Positions 18,918 through 29,624 of a stretch of 64,000 nt of DNA are shown here, in pieces. Under the pieces are notes generated by a model. It saw only the letters and a program-made list of their open reading frames with translations. It was not told the origin of the DNA and made no database searches. The translations under genes and the position numbers were made by a program. Each line of letters opens with the position of its first letter. The first letter of the stretch is position 1. The stretch comes from Streptomyces sp. NBC_00193. Lineage in GTDB: Bacteria; Actinomycetota; Actinomycetes; Streptomycetales; Streptomycetaceae. The stretch covers positions 2,232,001-2,296,000 of the forward strand of contig NZ_JAPEMM010000001.1 of NCBI RefSeq assembly GCF_026342735.1. Direction: 5' to 3'.

Positions 18918-20468
18918 ATGCCCTCACGCCGTATAGCCGCAGCCACCGCCGCCCTGGCGGCCGCGGCCCTCGTCTCCCCGCTGCTGCTCGCCGGGCCGGC
19001 CGGAGCCACCGGCAGCCCGCAGAGCGACGCCGCCCGGGCCGACGCACTGGCCCGCAAGCTGGTCAAGGACTCCACCGGCAAGGGTGCCAACAACCACCTG
19101 AAGGTCTTCCAGGCCATCGCCGACTACAACAAGGGCACCCGCGTGGCGGGTTCCAAGGGCCACGTCCAGTCGGCCCAGTACGTCGAGCTCGTCATGCGCG
19201 CGGCCGGATACAAGGTCACCAAGAACGAGTTCGAGTTCGTGTACGTCGAGACGGTCGCCGAGACCCTGAAGGTCAACGGCCCGGCCGGCCGCGACGTCCC
19301 GATCAAGCTGATGACGTACACCGCCAGCGGCCCGGCGAACGGCGTGACGGCACAGATCGCCGTCGCCCCCGTCGACGCCGACGGCACCAACGGCTGCGAG
19401 CCCGCCGACTTCGCCGCGGGCGCCTTCACGGGCAAGGTCGCGCTGATCAAGCGCGGCGGCTGCGCCTTCGCGGTCAAGCAGCAGAACGCGGCGGCGGCCG
19501 GTGCGGCCGGCGCGGTGATCTACAACAACGCCGAGGGCGCCCTGAACGGCACCATCGGTTCGGCCGACGCGGGCAAGATCCCGACCGGCGGCGTCACGCT
19601 GGCCGAGGGCCAGCGGCTCGCCGCCGACGCGGCCGCGGGACCGGTCGAGGTCACGCTCGACATCCGCGAGTTCCGGGAGAACCGCAAGACGTACAACGTC
19701 GTCGCGGAGACGCGCGGCGGCGACGAGAACAACACCGTCTTCCTCGGCGCGCACCTCGACTCCGTCGCGAAGGGCCCGGGCATCAACGACAACGGCTCCG
19801 GCTCGGCGGGCATCCTCCAGGTCGCGCAGAAGCTCGCGAGCAGCCAGACGAAGATCAAGAACAAGGTCAAGTTCGCCTGGTGGTCGGCGGAGGAGTTCGG
19901 CCTGCTCGGCTCCGAGGCGTACGTCGACGGGCTGACGGAGGAGCAGAAGAAGAAGATCAAGCTCTACTTGAACTTCGACATGATCGCCTCGCCGAACGCC
20001 GCGTACTTCGTCTACGACGGCGACGACTCGGACAAGGTCGGCTCGGGCCCCGGCCCCGAGGGCTCGGCGCAGCTGGAGAAGGGGATCAACGACTTCCTCG
20101 ACTCCAAGAGCATCCCGCGCGAGGGCACCGACTTCTCGGGCCGCTCGGACTACGGCCCGTTCATCGCGGTCGGCATCCCCTCGGGCGGTACGTTCACGGG
20201 CGCCGAGGGCATCAAGACGCCGGCGCAGGCGGCGAAGTTCGGCGGGCAGGCCGGGGTCGCGTACGACGTGAACTACCACGGCGCGGGCGACACCCTGGCG
20301 AACATCGACCAGAAGGCGCTCGACATCAACGTGGACGTCATCGCGGACGCGGTGGGTCACTACGCGTACGACCTGGCGCCGCTGTCGCAGCCGGTGCCGG
20401 CGCAGCCGACCGACGGCTCGGGCAGCGGTGGCGGCCTCCACGAGGGCCACGACCACGATTCGGAGTAG
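18918..20468 (+). CDS. Secreted M28-family zinc aminopeptidase with PA domain
   Basis: A 516-aa exported metallopeptidase. The signal peptide is MPSRRIAAATAALAAAALVS, with cleavage probably after AGPAGA near residue 31. A protease-associated insert (about 150-240, with GKVALIKRGGCAF) precedes the catalytic M28 domain. Zinc ligands and catalytic residues are seen as GAHLDS (His, Asp), the Asp in GPGINDNGSG, WWSAEEFGLLGS (catalytic Glu pair), NFDMIAS (Asp) and the distal NYHGAGDT His. The family releases N-terminal, often hydrophobic, residues and resembles S. griseus aminopeptidase. The C-terminus is Gly/Ser- then His/Asp-rich (HEGHDHDSE). GGAAGGA precedes the ATG at 18918. Convergent with the methyltransferase gene. 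Confidence 0.95.
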   Translation: MPSRRIAAATAALAAAALVSPLLLAGPAGATGSPQSDAARADALARKLVKDSTGKGANNHLKVFQAIADYNKGTRVAGSKGHVQSAQYVELVMRAAGYKVTKNEFEFVYVETVAETLKVNGPAGRDVPIKLMTYTASGPANGVTAQIAVAPVDADGTNGCEPADFAAGAFTGKVALIKRGGCAFAVKQQNAAAAGAAGAVIYNNAEGALNGTIGSADAGKIPTGGVTLAEGQRLAADAAAGPVEVTLDIREFRENRKTYNVVAETRGGDENNTVFLGAHLDSVAKGPGINDNGSGSAGILQVAQKLASSQTKIKNKVKFAWWSAEEFGLLGSEAYVDGLTEEQKKKIKLYLNFDMIASPNAAYFVYDGDDSDKVGSGPGPEGSAQLEKGINDFLDSKSIPREGTDFSGRSDYGPFIAVGIPSGGTFTGAEGIKTPAQAAKFGGQAGVAYDVNYHGAGDTLANIDQKALDINVDVIADAVGHYAYDLAPLSQPVPAQPTDGSGSGGGLHEGHDHDSE

Positions 20469-20494
20469 TCGGTAAGGGGGGCGGGTCGGGGCCG

Positions 20495-20582
20495 GTGCGC
20501 TGCGCCGAGTCCCCTACCCGCCCTTCCACCGTTTCCCCGGGCTGCGCCCGGACCCCCGCTCCTCAAACGCCGGAGGGGCCGG
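20495..20582. repeat. Copy of the composite intergenic repeat
   Basis: Contains CCCTACCCGCCCTTCCACCG, a GGGCTGCGCCC hairpin and CTCCTCAAACGCCGGAGGGG. Its right end lies inside the 3' end of the methyltransferase gene and supplies that gene's stop codon. Confidence 0.8.
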
Positions 20583-21615
20583 CTTTCGGCCAGCGGCCCA
20601 CTCCCACCGGCTGGACCAGCCAGCCGAAGTCGCCGAGCCCGCCCCGCGCGGTGAGTTCCGCGGCCTCGCCCGCGCCCGACAGGGCCCGGACGTACGCCGC
20701 CGGGTCGGTGGAGGCCAGGGCCAGCGGGGGCCGGGCCCCCGAGACGCCGAGGGCCGCCAGTGCGTCCCGCTGGGTCAGCAGCAGCGCCCCCGGCCCCGCG
20801 CACGCGTCGAGCGCCACGTGCGCGGTGACGTCGCAGCTCCCGTCCGGCACGGGGGCGGTCTCCCGCCCGGCGCGGAATCCGGTCAGCGTCCCGAAGGGCG
20901 GCCGGGCCTCCCGGGTGTGGGCGTAGTCCACCGCGACCGCGAGCCCGCGCTCCACGGTCGCGACGGCCGCAGCCCAGGCCTCGTCGCGCGGCCGGCCGAT
21001 CTCCGCCCGGACCGGGCCCGTGTCCGCCTCCGCACCCGCCTCCGCCTCCGTACCCGCGCCCGCGTCCGCCCCCGGCCACCACCGCTCCAGCCAGGCCCGG
21101 TCCGGACCGTCCAAGGGGCCGCCCAGGCGCTCCGTACCGTCCCTCGCGACCTCCACGTACCGCCCGTCCTCCGCGAGGTCCAGCGGTACGTTGTCGAGCC
21201 ACTCGTTGGCGAAGAGCAGCCCCCGGGTCCCCCGGGGCGGCTCGCCCACCCACCGGATCCGCCCGTCGAGCCCGGCGGGCCGCTCCGCGCGTTCCACCCC
21301 GTACGGACGCACCCGCGCGGCCGTCTCCGGCGGCAGCGCCGCCAGCACCCCGGCCAGCAGCTCCCCCCGCCCGGCCCCGACGTCGACCAGGTCCAGCTCC
21401 TCCGGGCGGCCCAGCTCCCCGTCCACCCACAGGAGCAGCCGGGCCACGGCCTGCGCGTAGAGCGGCGAGGCATGCACGGACGTGCGGAAATGCCCGGCGG
21501 GCCCGGGCCCGCCGGGGCGCACGTAGAAGCCGTCGGGGCCGTACAGCGCCCGCTCCATCGCCGTCCGCCAGCGGACCGGAGCCGCCTGTCCCGTGCCTTC
21601 ACCCTGAGTGCTCAT
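20563..21615 (-). CDS. SAM-dependent methyltransferase, MidA/NDUFAF7-like (COG1565)
   Basis: A 350-aa protein. It has the COG1565 layout: [17 protein letters not shown], then the SAM motif [16 protein letters not shown], a [10 protein letters not shown] segment, [12 protein letters not shown] (the motif following the Rossmann core), and [14 protein letters not shown]. Eukaryotic NDUFAF7 methylates an arginine of a complex I subunit; an orphan nuoD lies about 4.3 kb away, which may be coincidence. An acidic AGT/AE-rich loop near 195-215 is low complexity. The ATG at 21615 was chosen over upstream alternatives because the family core starts soon after. The last five residues, GPSGV, come from the intergenic repeat. 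Confidence 0.85.
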   Translation of the reverse strand: MSTQGEGTGQAAPVRWRTAMERALYGPDGFYVRPGGPGPAGHFRTSVHASPLYAQAVARLLLWVDGELGRPEELDLVDVGAGRGELLAGVLAALPPETAARVRPYGVERAERPAGLDGRIRWVGEPPRGTRGLLFANEWLDNVPLDLAEDGRYVEVARDGTERLGGPLDGPDRAWLERWWPGADAGAGTEAEAGAEADTGPVRAEIGRPRDEAWAAAVATVERGLAVAVDYAHTREARPPFGTLTGFRAGRETAPVPDGSCDVTAHVALDACAGPGALLLTQRDALAALGVSGARPPLALASTDPAAYVRALSGAGEAAELTARGGLGDFGWLVQPVGVGRWPKAGPSGV

Positions 21616-21721
21616 CGCTGAAAGGTTATGGTCGCCTCCACCTCGGGTAGTACTCGCGCGTCGCACGGATCGCCCCTCTGGTTGACTCCAGCACCTATCG
21701 GCTGTCCCTACTCTGGGTTAC

Positions 21722-22921
21722 GTGCAGCGCCTCTACGATTTCCTCCGCAGACACCCGACGGGCGTCGACAGCTTCTGGGCTGTCCTCTTCTTCGGGTTCT
21801 CGATGGCCGTCGTCGCCTCGATGCACGAGGGCACCACCGCCGCGCTGCTCGCCACCCCCTGTGTGGTGGCGCTGAGCAGCGCCGTCGCGCTGCGCCGCAA
21901 GTGGACCGTCCCGGTGTTCTGGCTCACCGTCGCCACCGGCCTCTACCAGCTGGCCATCGGCGCGGACGCGAACTTCTACGACGTCGCGATGCTCCTCGTC
22001 CTCTTCACGGTCGCCGCCTCCGACGTCCCCCGCTGGGTCTCGCGCACGGCCCTCGGCTGGGGGCTGAGCGCCTCCGCGCTGTACTTCCTGCGCAACGGCG
22101 TGGACAAGTCGAACTCCGCCACCGACAACCTGCTCTTCGTCGTGTTCATGATGATCCCGTTCGCCCTCGCCTGGGTGATGGGCGACTCCCTGCGCACCCG
22201 CCGGGCCTATTACGCCCAGCTCGTCGAACGCAACCAGCGCCTGGAGAAGGAGCGCGCGGCCCAGGCCAAGGTGGCCGTGGCCGCCGAGCGGGCCCGGATC
22301 GCCCGCGAGCTGCACGACGTCGTCGCGCACAACGTCTCGGTGATGGTGGTCCAGGCCGACGGCGCCGCCTACGTGATGGACGCGGCCCCCGAGCAGGCCA
22401 AGGAGGCCCTCCAGACCATCTCCGGCACCGGGCGCCTGGCCCTCGCCGAGATGCGCCGGCTGCTCGGCGTCCTGCGCACCGGCGAGCCGCAGGAGTCCGA
22501 GGACTACGTGCCGCAGCCCGACGTGGAGCAGATCGAGGTCCTGGTCGAGCAGGTACGGGCGGCCGGGCTCGCGGTGGACTTCGAGGTCGAGGGCGCCCCG
22601 CGCAAGCTGCCCAGCGGCGTGGAGCTGACGGCGTACCGGATCGTCCAGGAAGCGCTGACGAACACCCGCAAGCACGGCGGCCCGGCCGCGAAGGCCAGCG
22701 TCCGGCTCGTCTACTTCGACGACGGGCTCGGCCTGCTCGTCGAGGACGACGGCCGTGGTGCGGCCCACGAGTTGTACACGGACGGCGGCGCGGACGGCGC
22801 CGGACACGGACTGATCGGCATGCGCGAACGCATCGGTATGGTCGGAGGCACCCTCGACGCGGGCCCCCGGCCCGGTGGCGGCTTCCGGATCAGCGCCCTG
22901 CTCCCCCTGAAGAAAAGGTGA
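21722..22921 (+). CDS. NarL-type sensor histidine kinase
   Basis: A 399-aa membrane kinase. About five hydrophobic helices occupy residues 15-165, followed by a coiled-coil linker (RNQRLEKERAAQAKVAVAAER). The HisKA_3 dimerisation/phosphoacceptor box is RARIARELHDVVAHNVSVM (His near 197). A HATPase_c domain follows, with the N-box region RIVQEALTNTRKHGG, DDGRGA and GHGLIGMRERI. The signal sensed is unknown. The GTG start follows the methyltransferase divergently by about 106 bases. The stop lies 2 bases before the response regulator ATG, so the pair is one transcript. Confidence 0.93.
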   Translation: MQRLYDFLRRHPTGVDSFWAVLFFGFSMAVVASMHEGTTAALLATPCVVALSSAVALRRKWTVPVFWLTVATGLYQLAIGADANFYDVAMLLVLFTVAASDVPRWVSRTALGWGLSASALYFLRNGVDKSNSATDNLLFVVFMMIPFALAWVMGDSLRTRRAYYAQLVERNQRLEKERAAQAKVAVAAERARIARELHDVVAHNVSVMVVQADGAAYVMDAAPEQAKEALQTISGTGRLALAEMRRLLGVLRTGEPQESEDYVPQPDVEQIEVLVEQVRAAGLAVDFEVEGAPRKLPSGVELTAYRIVQEALTNTRKHGGPAAKASVRLVYFDDGLGLLVEDDGRGAAHELYTDGGADGAGHGLIGMRERIGMVGGTLDAGPRPGGGFRISALLPLKKR

Positions 22922-22923
22922 CC

Positions 22924-23628
22924 ATGTCCTTCCCCACCGGCCCCTCCTCCGGCTCCTCCATCCGCGTGATGCTGGTCGACGACCAAGTACTGCTGCGCAC
23001 CGGTTTCCGGATGGTGCTCGCCGCACAGCCCGACATGGAGGTCGTCGCCGAGGCCGGCGACGGCCTGGAGGCGCTGGAGGTGCTGCGGGCCACCAAGGTG
23101 GACGTGGTGCTGATGGACGTCCGCATGCCCCGGCTCGACGGGGTCGAGGCGACGCGCCGCATCTGCGAGCCCGAGGAACACCCCAAGGTCATCATCCTGA
23201 CCACCTTCGACCTCGACGAGTACGCCTTCTCGGGCCTGAAGGCGGGCGCGAGCGGGTTCATGCTCAAGGACGTCCCGCCGGGCGAGCTGCTGGCCGCGAT
23301 CCGCTCGGTGCACAGCGGCGACGCGGTCGTCGCCCCGTCCACGACGCGCCGGCTGCTGGACCGGTTCGCACCGATGCTGCCGTCGACGTCGGCGGAGCCC
23401 CGGAACAAGGACGTCGAGCGGCTGACGGAGCGCGAGCGCGAGGTCATGATGCTGGTCGCCCAGGGCCTGTCGAACGGCGAGATCGCCGCCCGCCTGGTCC
23501 TGTCGGAGGCCACGGTCAAGACCCACGTGGGCCGCATCCTGACCAAGCTGAACCTGCGCGACCGCGTCCAGGTCGTGGTCCTGGCGTACGAGACCGGGCT
23601 GGTCCGCGCGGGCGGCGGGGCGGGATAG
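22924..23628 (+). CDS. NarL/FixJ-family response regulator
   Basis: A 234-aa partner of the upstream kinase. The receiver domain has the acidic pair in VDDQ, the phosphoacceptor Asp in VVLMDVRMP (near residue 66), Thr in LTTFD and Lys in LKDV. The C-terminal LuxR helix-turn-helix is LTEREREVMMLVAQGLSNGEIAARL...SEATVKTHVGRIL. Start ATG at 22924, translationally coupled to the kinase. Confidence 0.95.
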   Translation: MSFPTGPSSGSSIRVMLVDDQVLLRTGFRMVLAAQPDMEVVAEAGDGLEALEVLRATKVDVVLMDVRMPRLDGVEATRRICEPEEHPKVIILTTFDLDEYAFSGLKAGASGFMLKDVPPGELLAAIRSVHSGDAVVAPSTTRRLLDRFAPMLPSTSAEPRNKDVERLTEREREVMMLVAQGLSNGEIAARLVLSEATVKTHVGRILTKLNLRDRVQVVVLAYETGLVRAGGGAG

Positions 23629-23677
23629 TCCCACCCCCGGCGGCGGCGGAGCGGGCTCGCCCCACCGCCGCCCGGCG

Positions 23678-23800
23678 GGGCGGGTAGTTGATCCGGTCGT
23701 ATCCGCCGTTGCGGCTGAGGACGGTGTCGTTGCCGCCCCGCCCGTCGAAGGTGAGGGTGACCGCGTGCCCGGCCTGAACCGCCTGGGACCGCGTGCCCGC
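23678..23800 (-). pseudogene. Remnant of an RTX-type calcium-binding protein (tentative)
   Basis: The minus-strand frame reads AVTLTFDGRGGNDTVLSRNG then GYDRINYPP, which looks like the end of a calcium-binding repeat protein (GGNDTV nonapeptide core). No start, no further repeats and no signal sequence remain; the frame runs on into the antisense of the response regulator. It is most likely a decayed gene fragment, or a chance match in GC-rich DNA. Confidence 0.35.
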
Positions 23801-23807
23801 CCGGACC

Positions 23808-25273
<1,466 letters not shown>

Positions 25274-25277
<4 letters not shown>

Positions 25278-25765
25278 AGCCCCGCCGACCTTGCCTCGCC
25301 GAGCTCCGTCAGCCGGTCGCGCAGCCGTTCCGCCTCCTCGGGCGCGAGTCCGGGGATCCGTGCGTCGGTGGCCGCCGCGGCCGTGTGGAGCTGCACGGAG
25401 GCCAGCCCGAAGCGGCGCTCCAGCGGGCCCGAGGTGACCTCCACCAGCTGCATCCGCCCGTACGGGACCACGGTCTGCTCCCGCCACATCACGCCCCGGC
25501 TGATCAGCAGGTCGTCCGCGCGCTCCGCGTACCGCCAGGACCGCCAGTTCCGTCCGAGCATCACCCAGCCCCAGACCAGGACCGCGAGCCACACCCCGCC
25601 GAGCGCCGCCCACCCCGGCCCGGCGGTCAGCCCCAGCACGACGGCCGTCACCACCGTGAAGAGGGACATCCACAGCGCCAGCAGCAGCCTGCGCAGCGAC
25701 AGCAGCCCACCCGGCAGCCCCACCCACTCGGGCAGACCCGCCCGTCCCTCTGTCCCCGTGTCCAT
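25274..25765 (-). CDS. Bacterial PH-domain membrane protein, YdbS type
   Basis: A 163-aa protein with two hydrophobic segments (about 28-68) followed by one bPH2 domain (DDLLISRGVMWREQTVVPYGRMQLVEVTSGPLER), with a GLASVQLHTAAAATDARIPGL strand end typical of YdbS. It is encoded immediately before, and overlapping by 4 bases, the YdbT-type partner, and the two probably form a membrane complex. About 125 bases separate it from the divergent nuoD. Confidence 0.9.
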
Positions 25766-25889
25766 CCCCCCACCCTAGGCGCGCGGCCCCTCTCCCGGAC
25801 CGGGCGTGCCGTGCCCGCCGCCCGACGCTCCCCGATCCGGAATCCGGACCGAGCGGCGAGCCGCTCCCACCGGCTGAGACAATGCCGCC

Positions 25890-27032
25890 ATGACGGAGAC
25901 CACGGTCGGCATCGGCGGCGCGGCGGAGAGCACCGACATGGTGCTCAACATCGGCCCCCAGCACCCTTCCACGCACGGCGTGCTGCGCCTGCGCCTCGTC
26001 CTGGACGGCGAGCGCATCGTCAGCGCCGAGCCCGTGGTCGGCTACATGCACCGCGGCGCCGAGAAGCTCTTCGAGGCCCGCGACTACCGCCAGATCGTGA
26101 TGCTCGCGAACCGCCACGACTGGCTGTCCGCGTTCTCCAACGAGCTGGGCGTGGTCATGGCCGTCGAGCGGATGCTCGGCATGGAGGTGCCCGAGCGGGC
26201 CGTGTGGATGCGGACCCTGCTCGCCGAGCTGAACCGGGTCCTGAACCACCTGATGTTCCTCGGCTCGTACCCCCTGGAGCTGGGCGGGATCACCCCGATC
26301 TTCCACGCGTTCCGCGAGCGCGAGGAGCTCCAGGCCGTCATGGAGGAGATCTCCGGCGGCCGCATGCACTACATGTTCAACCGCGTCGGCGGCCTCAAGG
26401 AGGACCTGCCCGCCGGCTGGCTGGGCCGGGCCCGCGCCGCCATCGCCGACGTCAACACGCGCATGCACGTCTACGACGACCTGGTCCGCGGCAACGAGAT
26501 CTTCCGCGCCCGCACCCGCGGCGTCGGCGTCCTGTCCGCCGAGGCCGTGCACGCGTACGGGGTCTCCGGCCCGATCGCCCGCGCCTCCGGCGTCGACTTC
26601 GACCTGCGCCGCGACGAGCCGTACCTCGCCTACGGCGAGCTCCAGGACGTCCTGAAGGTCGTCACCCGCACCGAGGGCGACTGCCTGGCCCGCTTCGAGG
26701 TCCTGCTGGAGCAGACCCACAACGCGCTGGACATCGCGGTCGCCTGCCTGGACCGGATGGCGGAGCTGGCGCCCGGACCGATCAACCAGCGGCTGCCGAA
26801 GGTGCTGAAGGCTCCCGAGGGCGAGACGTACGCGTGGACCGAGAACCCCCTCGGCATCAACGGCTACTACCTGGTCTCCAAGGGCGAGAAGACCCCGTAC
26901 CGGCTCAAGCTGCGCTCGGCCTCGTACAACAACATCCAGGCGCTCGCGGTGCTGCTCCCCGGGCAGCTGGTCGCGGACATGGTCTCGATCCTCGGCTCGC
27001 TGTTCTTCGTCGTCGGCGACATCGACAAGTGA
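25890..27032 (+). CDS. nuoD2: Orphan NADH-quinone oxidoreductase subunit D
   Basis: A 380-aa homologue of the 49-kDa subunit of complex I (NuoD), which forms the quinone site at the junction of the peripheral and membrane arms. The motifs [50 protein letters not shown] and [13 protein letters not shown] are intact; the C-terminal VGDIDK lacks the usual Arg of GxxDR, ending in Lys. No other nuo gene is adjacent, so it is an extra copy outside the main nuo operon, as I recall for S. coelicolor. Whether it enters complex I or works with an unlinked partial complex is unknown. Confidence 0.93.
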   Translation: MTETTVGIGGAAESTDMVLNIGPQHPSTHGVLRLRLVLDGERIVSAEPVVGYMHRGAEKLFEARDYRQIVMLANRHDWLSAFSNELGVVMAVERMLGMEVPERAVWMRTLLAELNRVLNHLMFLGSYPLELGGITPIFHAFREREELQAVMEEISGGRMHYMFNRVGGLKEDLPAGWLGRARAAIADVNTRMHVYDDLVRGNEIFRARTRGVGVLSAEAVHAYGVSGPIARASGVDFDLRRDEPYLAYGELQDVLKVVTRTEGDCLARFEVLLEQTHNALDIAVACLDRMAELAPGPINQRLPKVLKAPEGETYAWTENPLGINGYYLVSKGEKTPYRLKLRSASYNNIQALAVLLPGQLVADMVSILGSLFFVVGDIDK

Positions 27033-27034
27033 CC

Positions 27035-27064
27035 GGCGCAGGCCCCGGGCCCGGGGCCTGCGCC
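27035..27064. terminator. 30-bp perfect palindrome after nuoD2
   Basis: 15-bp arms (27035-27049 and 27050-27064) with no spacer start 2 bases after the stop codon. It should form a strong hairpin; there is no U-run. It is the likely terminator of nuoD2, ahead of the N-acetyltransferase gene. Confidence 0.7.
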
Positions 27065-27087
27065 AGGACACCCCCTAGGCTGCCCGC

Positions 27088-28008
27088 ATGACCTCCGGCA
27101 CAGCAGCAGGCCCGCACCCCGGCAGAGACGCCATGTACGCCGCCTACCTGCGGCGGCTCGGCATCGAGGAGCCCGGCGCGCCCTCCGTCGAGGGGCTGTT
27201 CGCCCTCCAGCGGGCGCACCTGGAGCGGGTCCCGTACGAGAACGTCGACATCCAGCTCGGCCGCGCCCCCGGCATCGACCCCGAGCTGTCGGCACGCCGC
27301 TTCGCCGCCGGACGCGGCGGCTACTGCTTCCACCTCAACGGGGCCCTCGCCGCCCTCCTGGACCACCTCGGCTACGAGGTCACCCGCCACGTGGGCGGCG
27401 TGTACAAGGAATCCCAGTCCGAAGACGCCCTGCGGGGCGTGAGCGGGGACCACCTGGCGCTCACCGTCCGCGTGCCGGGCACCGGGACCGGGTTCTACGT
27501 GGACGCCGGGCTCGGAGACGGCCCGTACGAGCCGCTGCCGCTGCGCGAAGGCCCGTACCGCCAGGGGTCCTTCGCCTACTCCCTGGAGCGGCTGCCCGGA
27601 ACGGGCTGGCTCTACCGCCACCCGGGCAGCTCCGCCCCGCTCGTGAACTTCCGCGCGGAGCCCGCCGGGACGGCGGGAGCGGCCGGCTTCGAGGCCGAGC
27701 ACGTCCGGCTGTCGACCTCCGCGGACTCCGGTTTCGTACGGACCTTCGCGGCCCTGCGGCGCGACGCGGACGGCATCGACGCCCTGCGGGGACGGGTGCT
27801 GAGCCGGATCGACCCGGTACAGGGGAACACGGAGCGGGTGCTCGACGGCCCCGAGGAGTTCTACGCCGCGCTGGAGGGCGTCTTCGGCCGCGCGCTCGAC
27901 GACCTGAGCCCGACGGACCGCACGGCCCTGTGGACCCGGGTGAGCCGGGCCCACGAGAGCTGGGCGGCCGCCCGCGAGGCCGCCTCCGAAGCCGGCCGCG
28001 AGGGCTGA
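27088..28008 (+). CDS. Arylamine N-acetyltransferase
   Basis: A 306-aa NAT enzyme that transfers acetyl (or a similar acyl) from CoA to arylamines or hydrazines by a ping-pong mechanism. The catalytic triad is visible: Cys80 in RGGYCFHLNG, His122 in GDHLAL and Asp139 in FYVDAGLGD. Family landmarks RVPYENVDIQLG and QSFAYSLER-like sequence (RQGSFAYSLER) are present. Some actinomycete NATs act as amide synthases in ansamycin clusters; no PKS is nearby, so a general detoxification role is more likely (inference). The ATG is 24 bases after the nuoD2 palindrome. Confidence 0.94.
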   Translation: MTSGTAAGPHPGRDAMYAAYLRRLGIEEPGAPSVEGLFALQRAHLERVPYENVDIQLGRAPGIDPELSARRFAAGRGGYCFHLNGALAALLDHLGYEVTRHVGGVYKESQSEDALRGVSGDHLALTVRVPGTGTGFYVDAGLGDGPYEPLPLREGPYRQGSFAYSLERLPGTGWLYRHPGSSAPLVNFRAEPAGTAGAAGFEAEHVRLSTSADSGFVRTFAALRRDADGIDALRGRVLSRIDPVQGNTERVLDGPEEFYAALEGVFGRALDDLSPTDRTALWTRVSRAHESWAAAREAASEAGREG

Positions 28009-28059
28009 CCCCGGGCCGCCGGACGGGCCGATGTCCGCGGGGCAGGGCAGACTTGGGGG

Positions 28060-28275
28060 ATGTCCCTCTCACCCCGCCGGGCCTGCCCCTCCTGCGGCCG
28101 CGACTGCGCCGTCACCGCCGGCCGGATCGCCCGCCACGACCCGCCCGCCGGGCGGGGCCGCGGGGACCTCGTCTCCTGCCCCGGCTCCCGCGCCCGCGTG
28201 ACCCTCGGCGCCTCCGCCCCCACCCTGGACGGCTTCACCCTGTCCCCGCTCCCGGGCCAGCTCCCGCTGTTCTAG
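28060..28275 (+). CDS. Small zinc-ribbon-like protein, 71 aa
   Basis: Begins MSLSPRRACPSCGRDCAVTA; the CPSCGRDC cluster plus a later Cys (LVSCPGS) suggests a degenerate zinc ribbon. It ends PGQLPLF. Conserved small proteins of this type occur in Streptomyces; function unknown. It is co-directional with the NAT gene, 51 bases downstream. Confidence 0.65.
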   Translation: MSLSPRRACPSCGRDCAVTAGRIARHDPPAGRGRGDLVSCPGSRARVTLGASAPTLDGFTLSPLPGQLPLF

Positions 28276-28346
28276 GGGGTCAGCACCAGTAACGGCCGTG
28301 GGATAGCCGGATGTTGGGGAAACGCGCGGCTCCGTAGTTTCGGGGC

Positions 28347-29624
28347 ATGACGACGCAGCAGAAGCACAGCAACCGCCAGTGGCTCCGGCGCGGGGCCGCC
28401 GCCGTGGCGCTCGCCGCCGTTCTCGGCGGGCTCGCCGCGCCCGTGGCGTTCGCCGCCCCGGACCCGGTGGCGGGTCCCGCGTCCGCCGCGACCGCACAGG
28501 GCGGCCGCGGGCACCTGATCTCCCTCACCGCCCTGGAGCGCCTCGCCCCCGCGGACGTCACCGCCCGCCTCGCACCCCACGGCTTCGACGCGTCCACGGT
28601 CCGGTACGGGGTCTGCGCCTACCGCCTCACCTACGCCACCGTCGACCCCCAGGGCCGCCCGACCACCGCCACCGGCCTGCTCGTGCTCCCCCGAGGGGGC
28701 CCGCACCGGCTCGACCTGGTCTCCGACACCCACGGCACGGTCGCCACCCGCGACGACGCCCCGTCCGGGGGCGCGGGCTACAACAGGATCACCCCGTACC
28801 TGCACGCCTCCGCCGGCCGCGCCGTCGCCGCCCCGGACTACCTGGGCCTGGGCGGCGGGCCCGGCGCCCATCCGTACATGGACACCCGGTCCTCGGTCAC
28901 CGCCTCCGTCGACATGCTGAAGGCCGCCCGGACGGCGGCCGACCGGCTGGGGCGCCCCGTCACCCGGGACGTGTACGCCACCGGCTTCTCCCAGGGAGCC
29001 CAGGTGGCGATGGCCCTGGGCCGTGAACTGTCCCGCCCCTCCAGCGGCTTCCGGCTGCGCGCGCTCGCCCCGGTCGCCGGTCCGTACGACCTGGACGGCT
29101 CCGAGCTGCCGGGCATCACCGACGGCCGGGTCGACCCGCACACCGCCGTCTTCTACCTCTCCTACTTCCTCACCGCCCAGAACCGGCTGCACCCGCTCTA
29201 CGCCGATCCGGCCGAGGTGTTCCGCGCACCTTACGCACAGGCTGTGGAAACCCTGTTCGACGGGAGCCACGGCTTCGAGGAGATCGTGGCGGGGCTCCCC
29301 ACCTCACCGCAGGAGCTGCTCACCCCGGAGTGGTACGAGAACGTCCGTGCCCCGCGCGGGGCGCTGCAGACGGCCCTGAAGACCAACGACGACGCCTGCG
29401 ACTGGAAGCCCGCCGCGCCGGTCCGCCTCTACGCCGGGTCGGGCGACACCGACGTCCCCTTCGCCAACACCCAGGCGTGCGCGGCCGATCTGGCCCGCCA
29501 CGGAGTCCGCGCGAAGGTCGTCGACCAGGGCCCGGACGCCGATCACGTCGTCTCGGTGATCCGCTCGGCCCCGCAGGCCGTCCGCTGGTTCGACTCGCTG
29601 GGCCGGGAGAACGGGCCCCGCTAG
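28347..29624 (+). CDS. Secreted alpha/beta hydrolase (lipase/esterase-like)
   Basis: A 425-aa exported hydrolase. Signal peptide: basic start, hydrophobic AAAVALAAVLGGLAAPVAFA, cleavage near residue 37. The nucleophile elbow is YATGFSQGAQVA (Ser near 218), the acid is probably in GSGDTDVPF and the His in DADHVVSVI. A conserved YRLTYATVD...GLLVLP N-terminal sheet and PDYLGLG place it near secretory lipases or peptidase-like esterases. Its stop codon TAG shares the palindrome CTAG with the stop of the convergent gene. Confidence 0.9.
   Translation: MTTQQKHSNRQWLRRGAAAVALAAVLGGLAAPVAFAAPDPVAGPASAATAQGGRGHLISLTALERLAPADVTARLAPHGFDASTVRYGVCAYRLTYATVDPQGRPTTATGLLVLPRGGPHRLDLVSDTHGTVATRDDAPSGGAGYNRITPYLHASAGRAVAAPDYLGLGGGPGAHPYMDTRSSVTASVDMLKAARTAADRLGRPVTRDVYATGFSQGAQVAMALGRELSRPSSGFRLRALAPVAGPYDLDGSELPGITDGRVDPHTAVFYLSYFLTAQNRLHPLYADPAEVFRAPYAQAVETLFDGSHGFEEIVAGLPTSPQELLTPEWYENVRAPRGALQTALKTNDDACDWKPAAPVRLYAGSGDTDVPFANTQACAADLARHGVRAKVVDQGPDADHVVSVIRSAPQAVRWFDSLGRENGPR

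Noticed and set aside
23678..23800. Complete calcium-binding gene
   Set aside because: No start, signal peptide or full repeat set; at most a fragment, reported as a tentative pseudogene.
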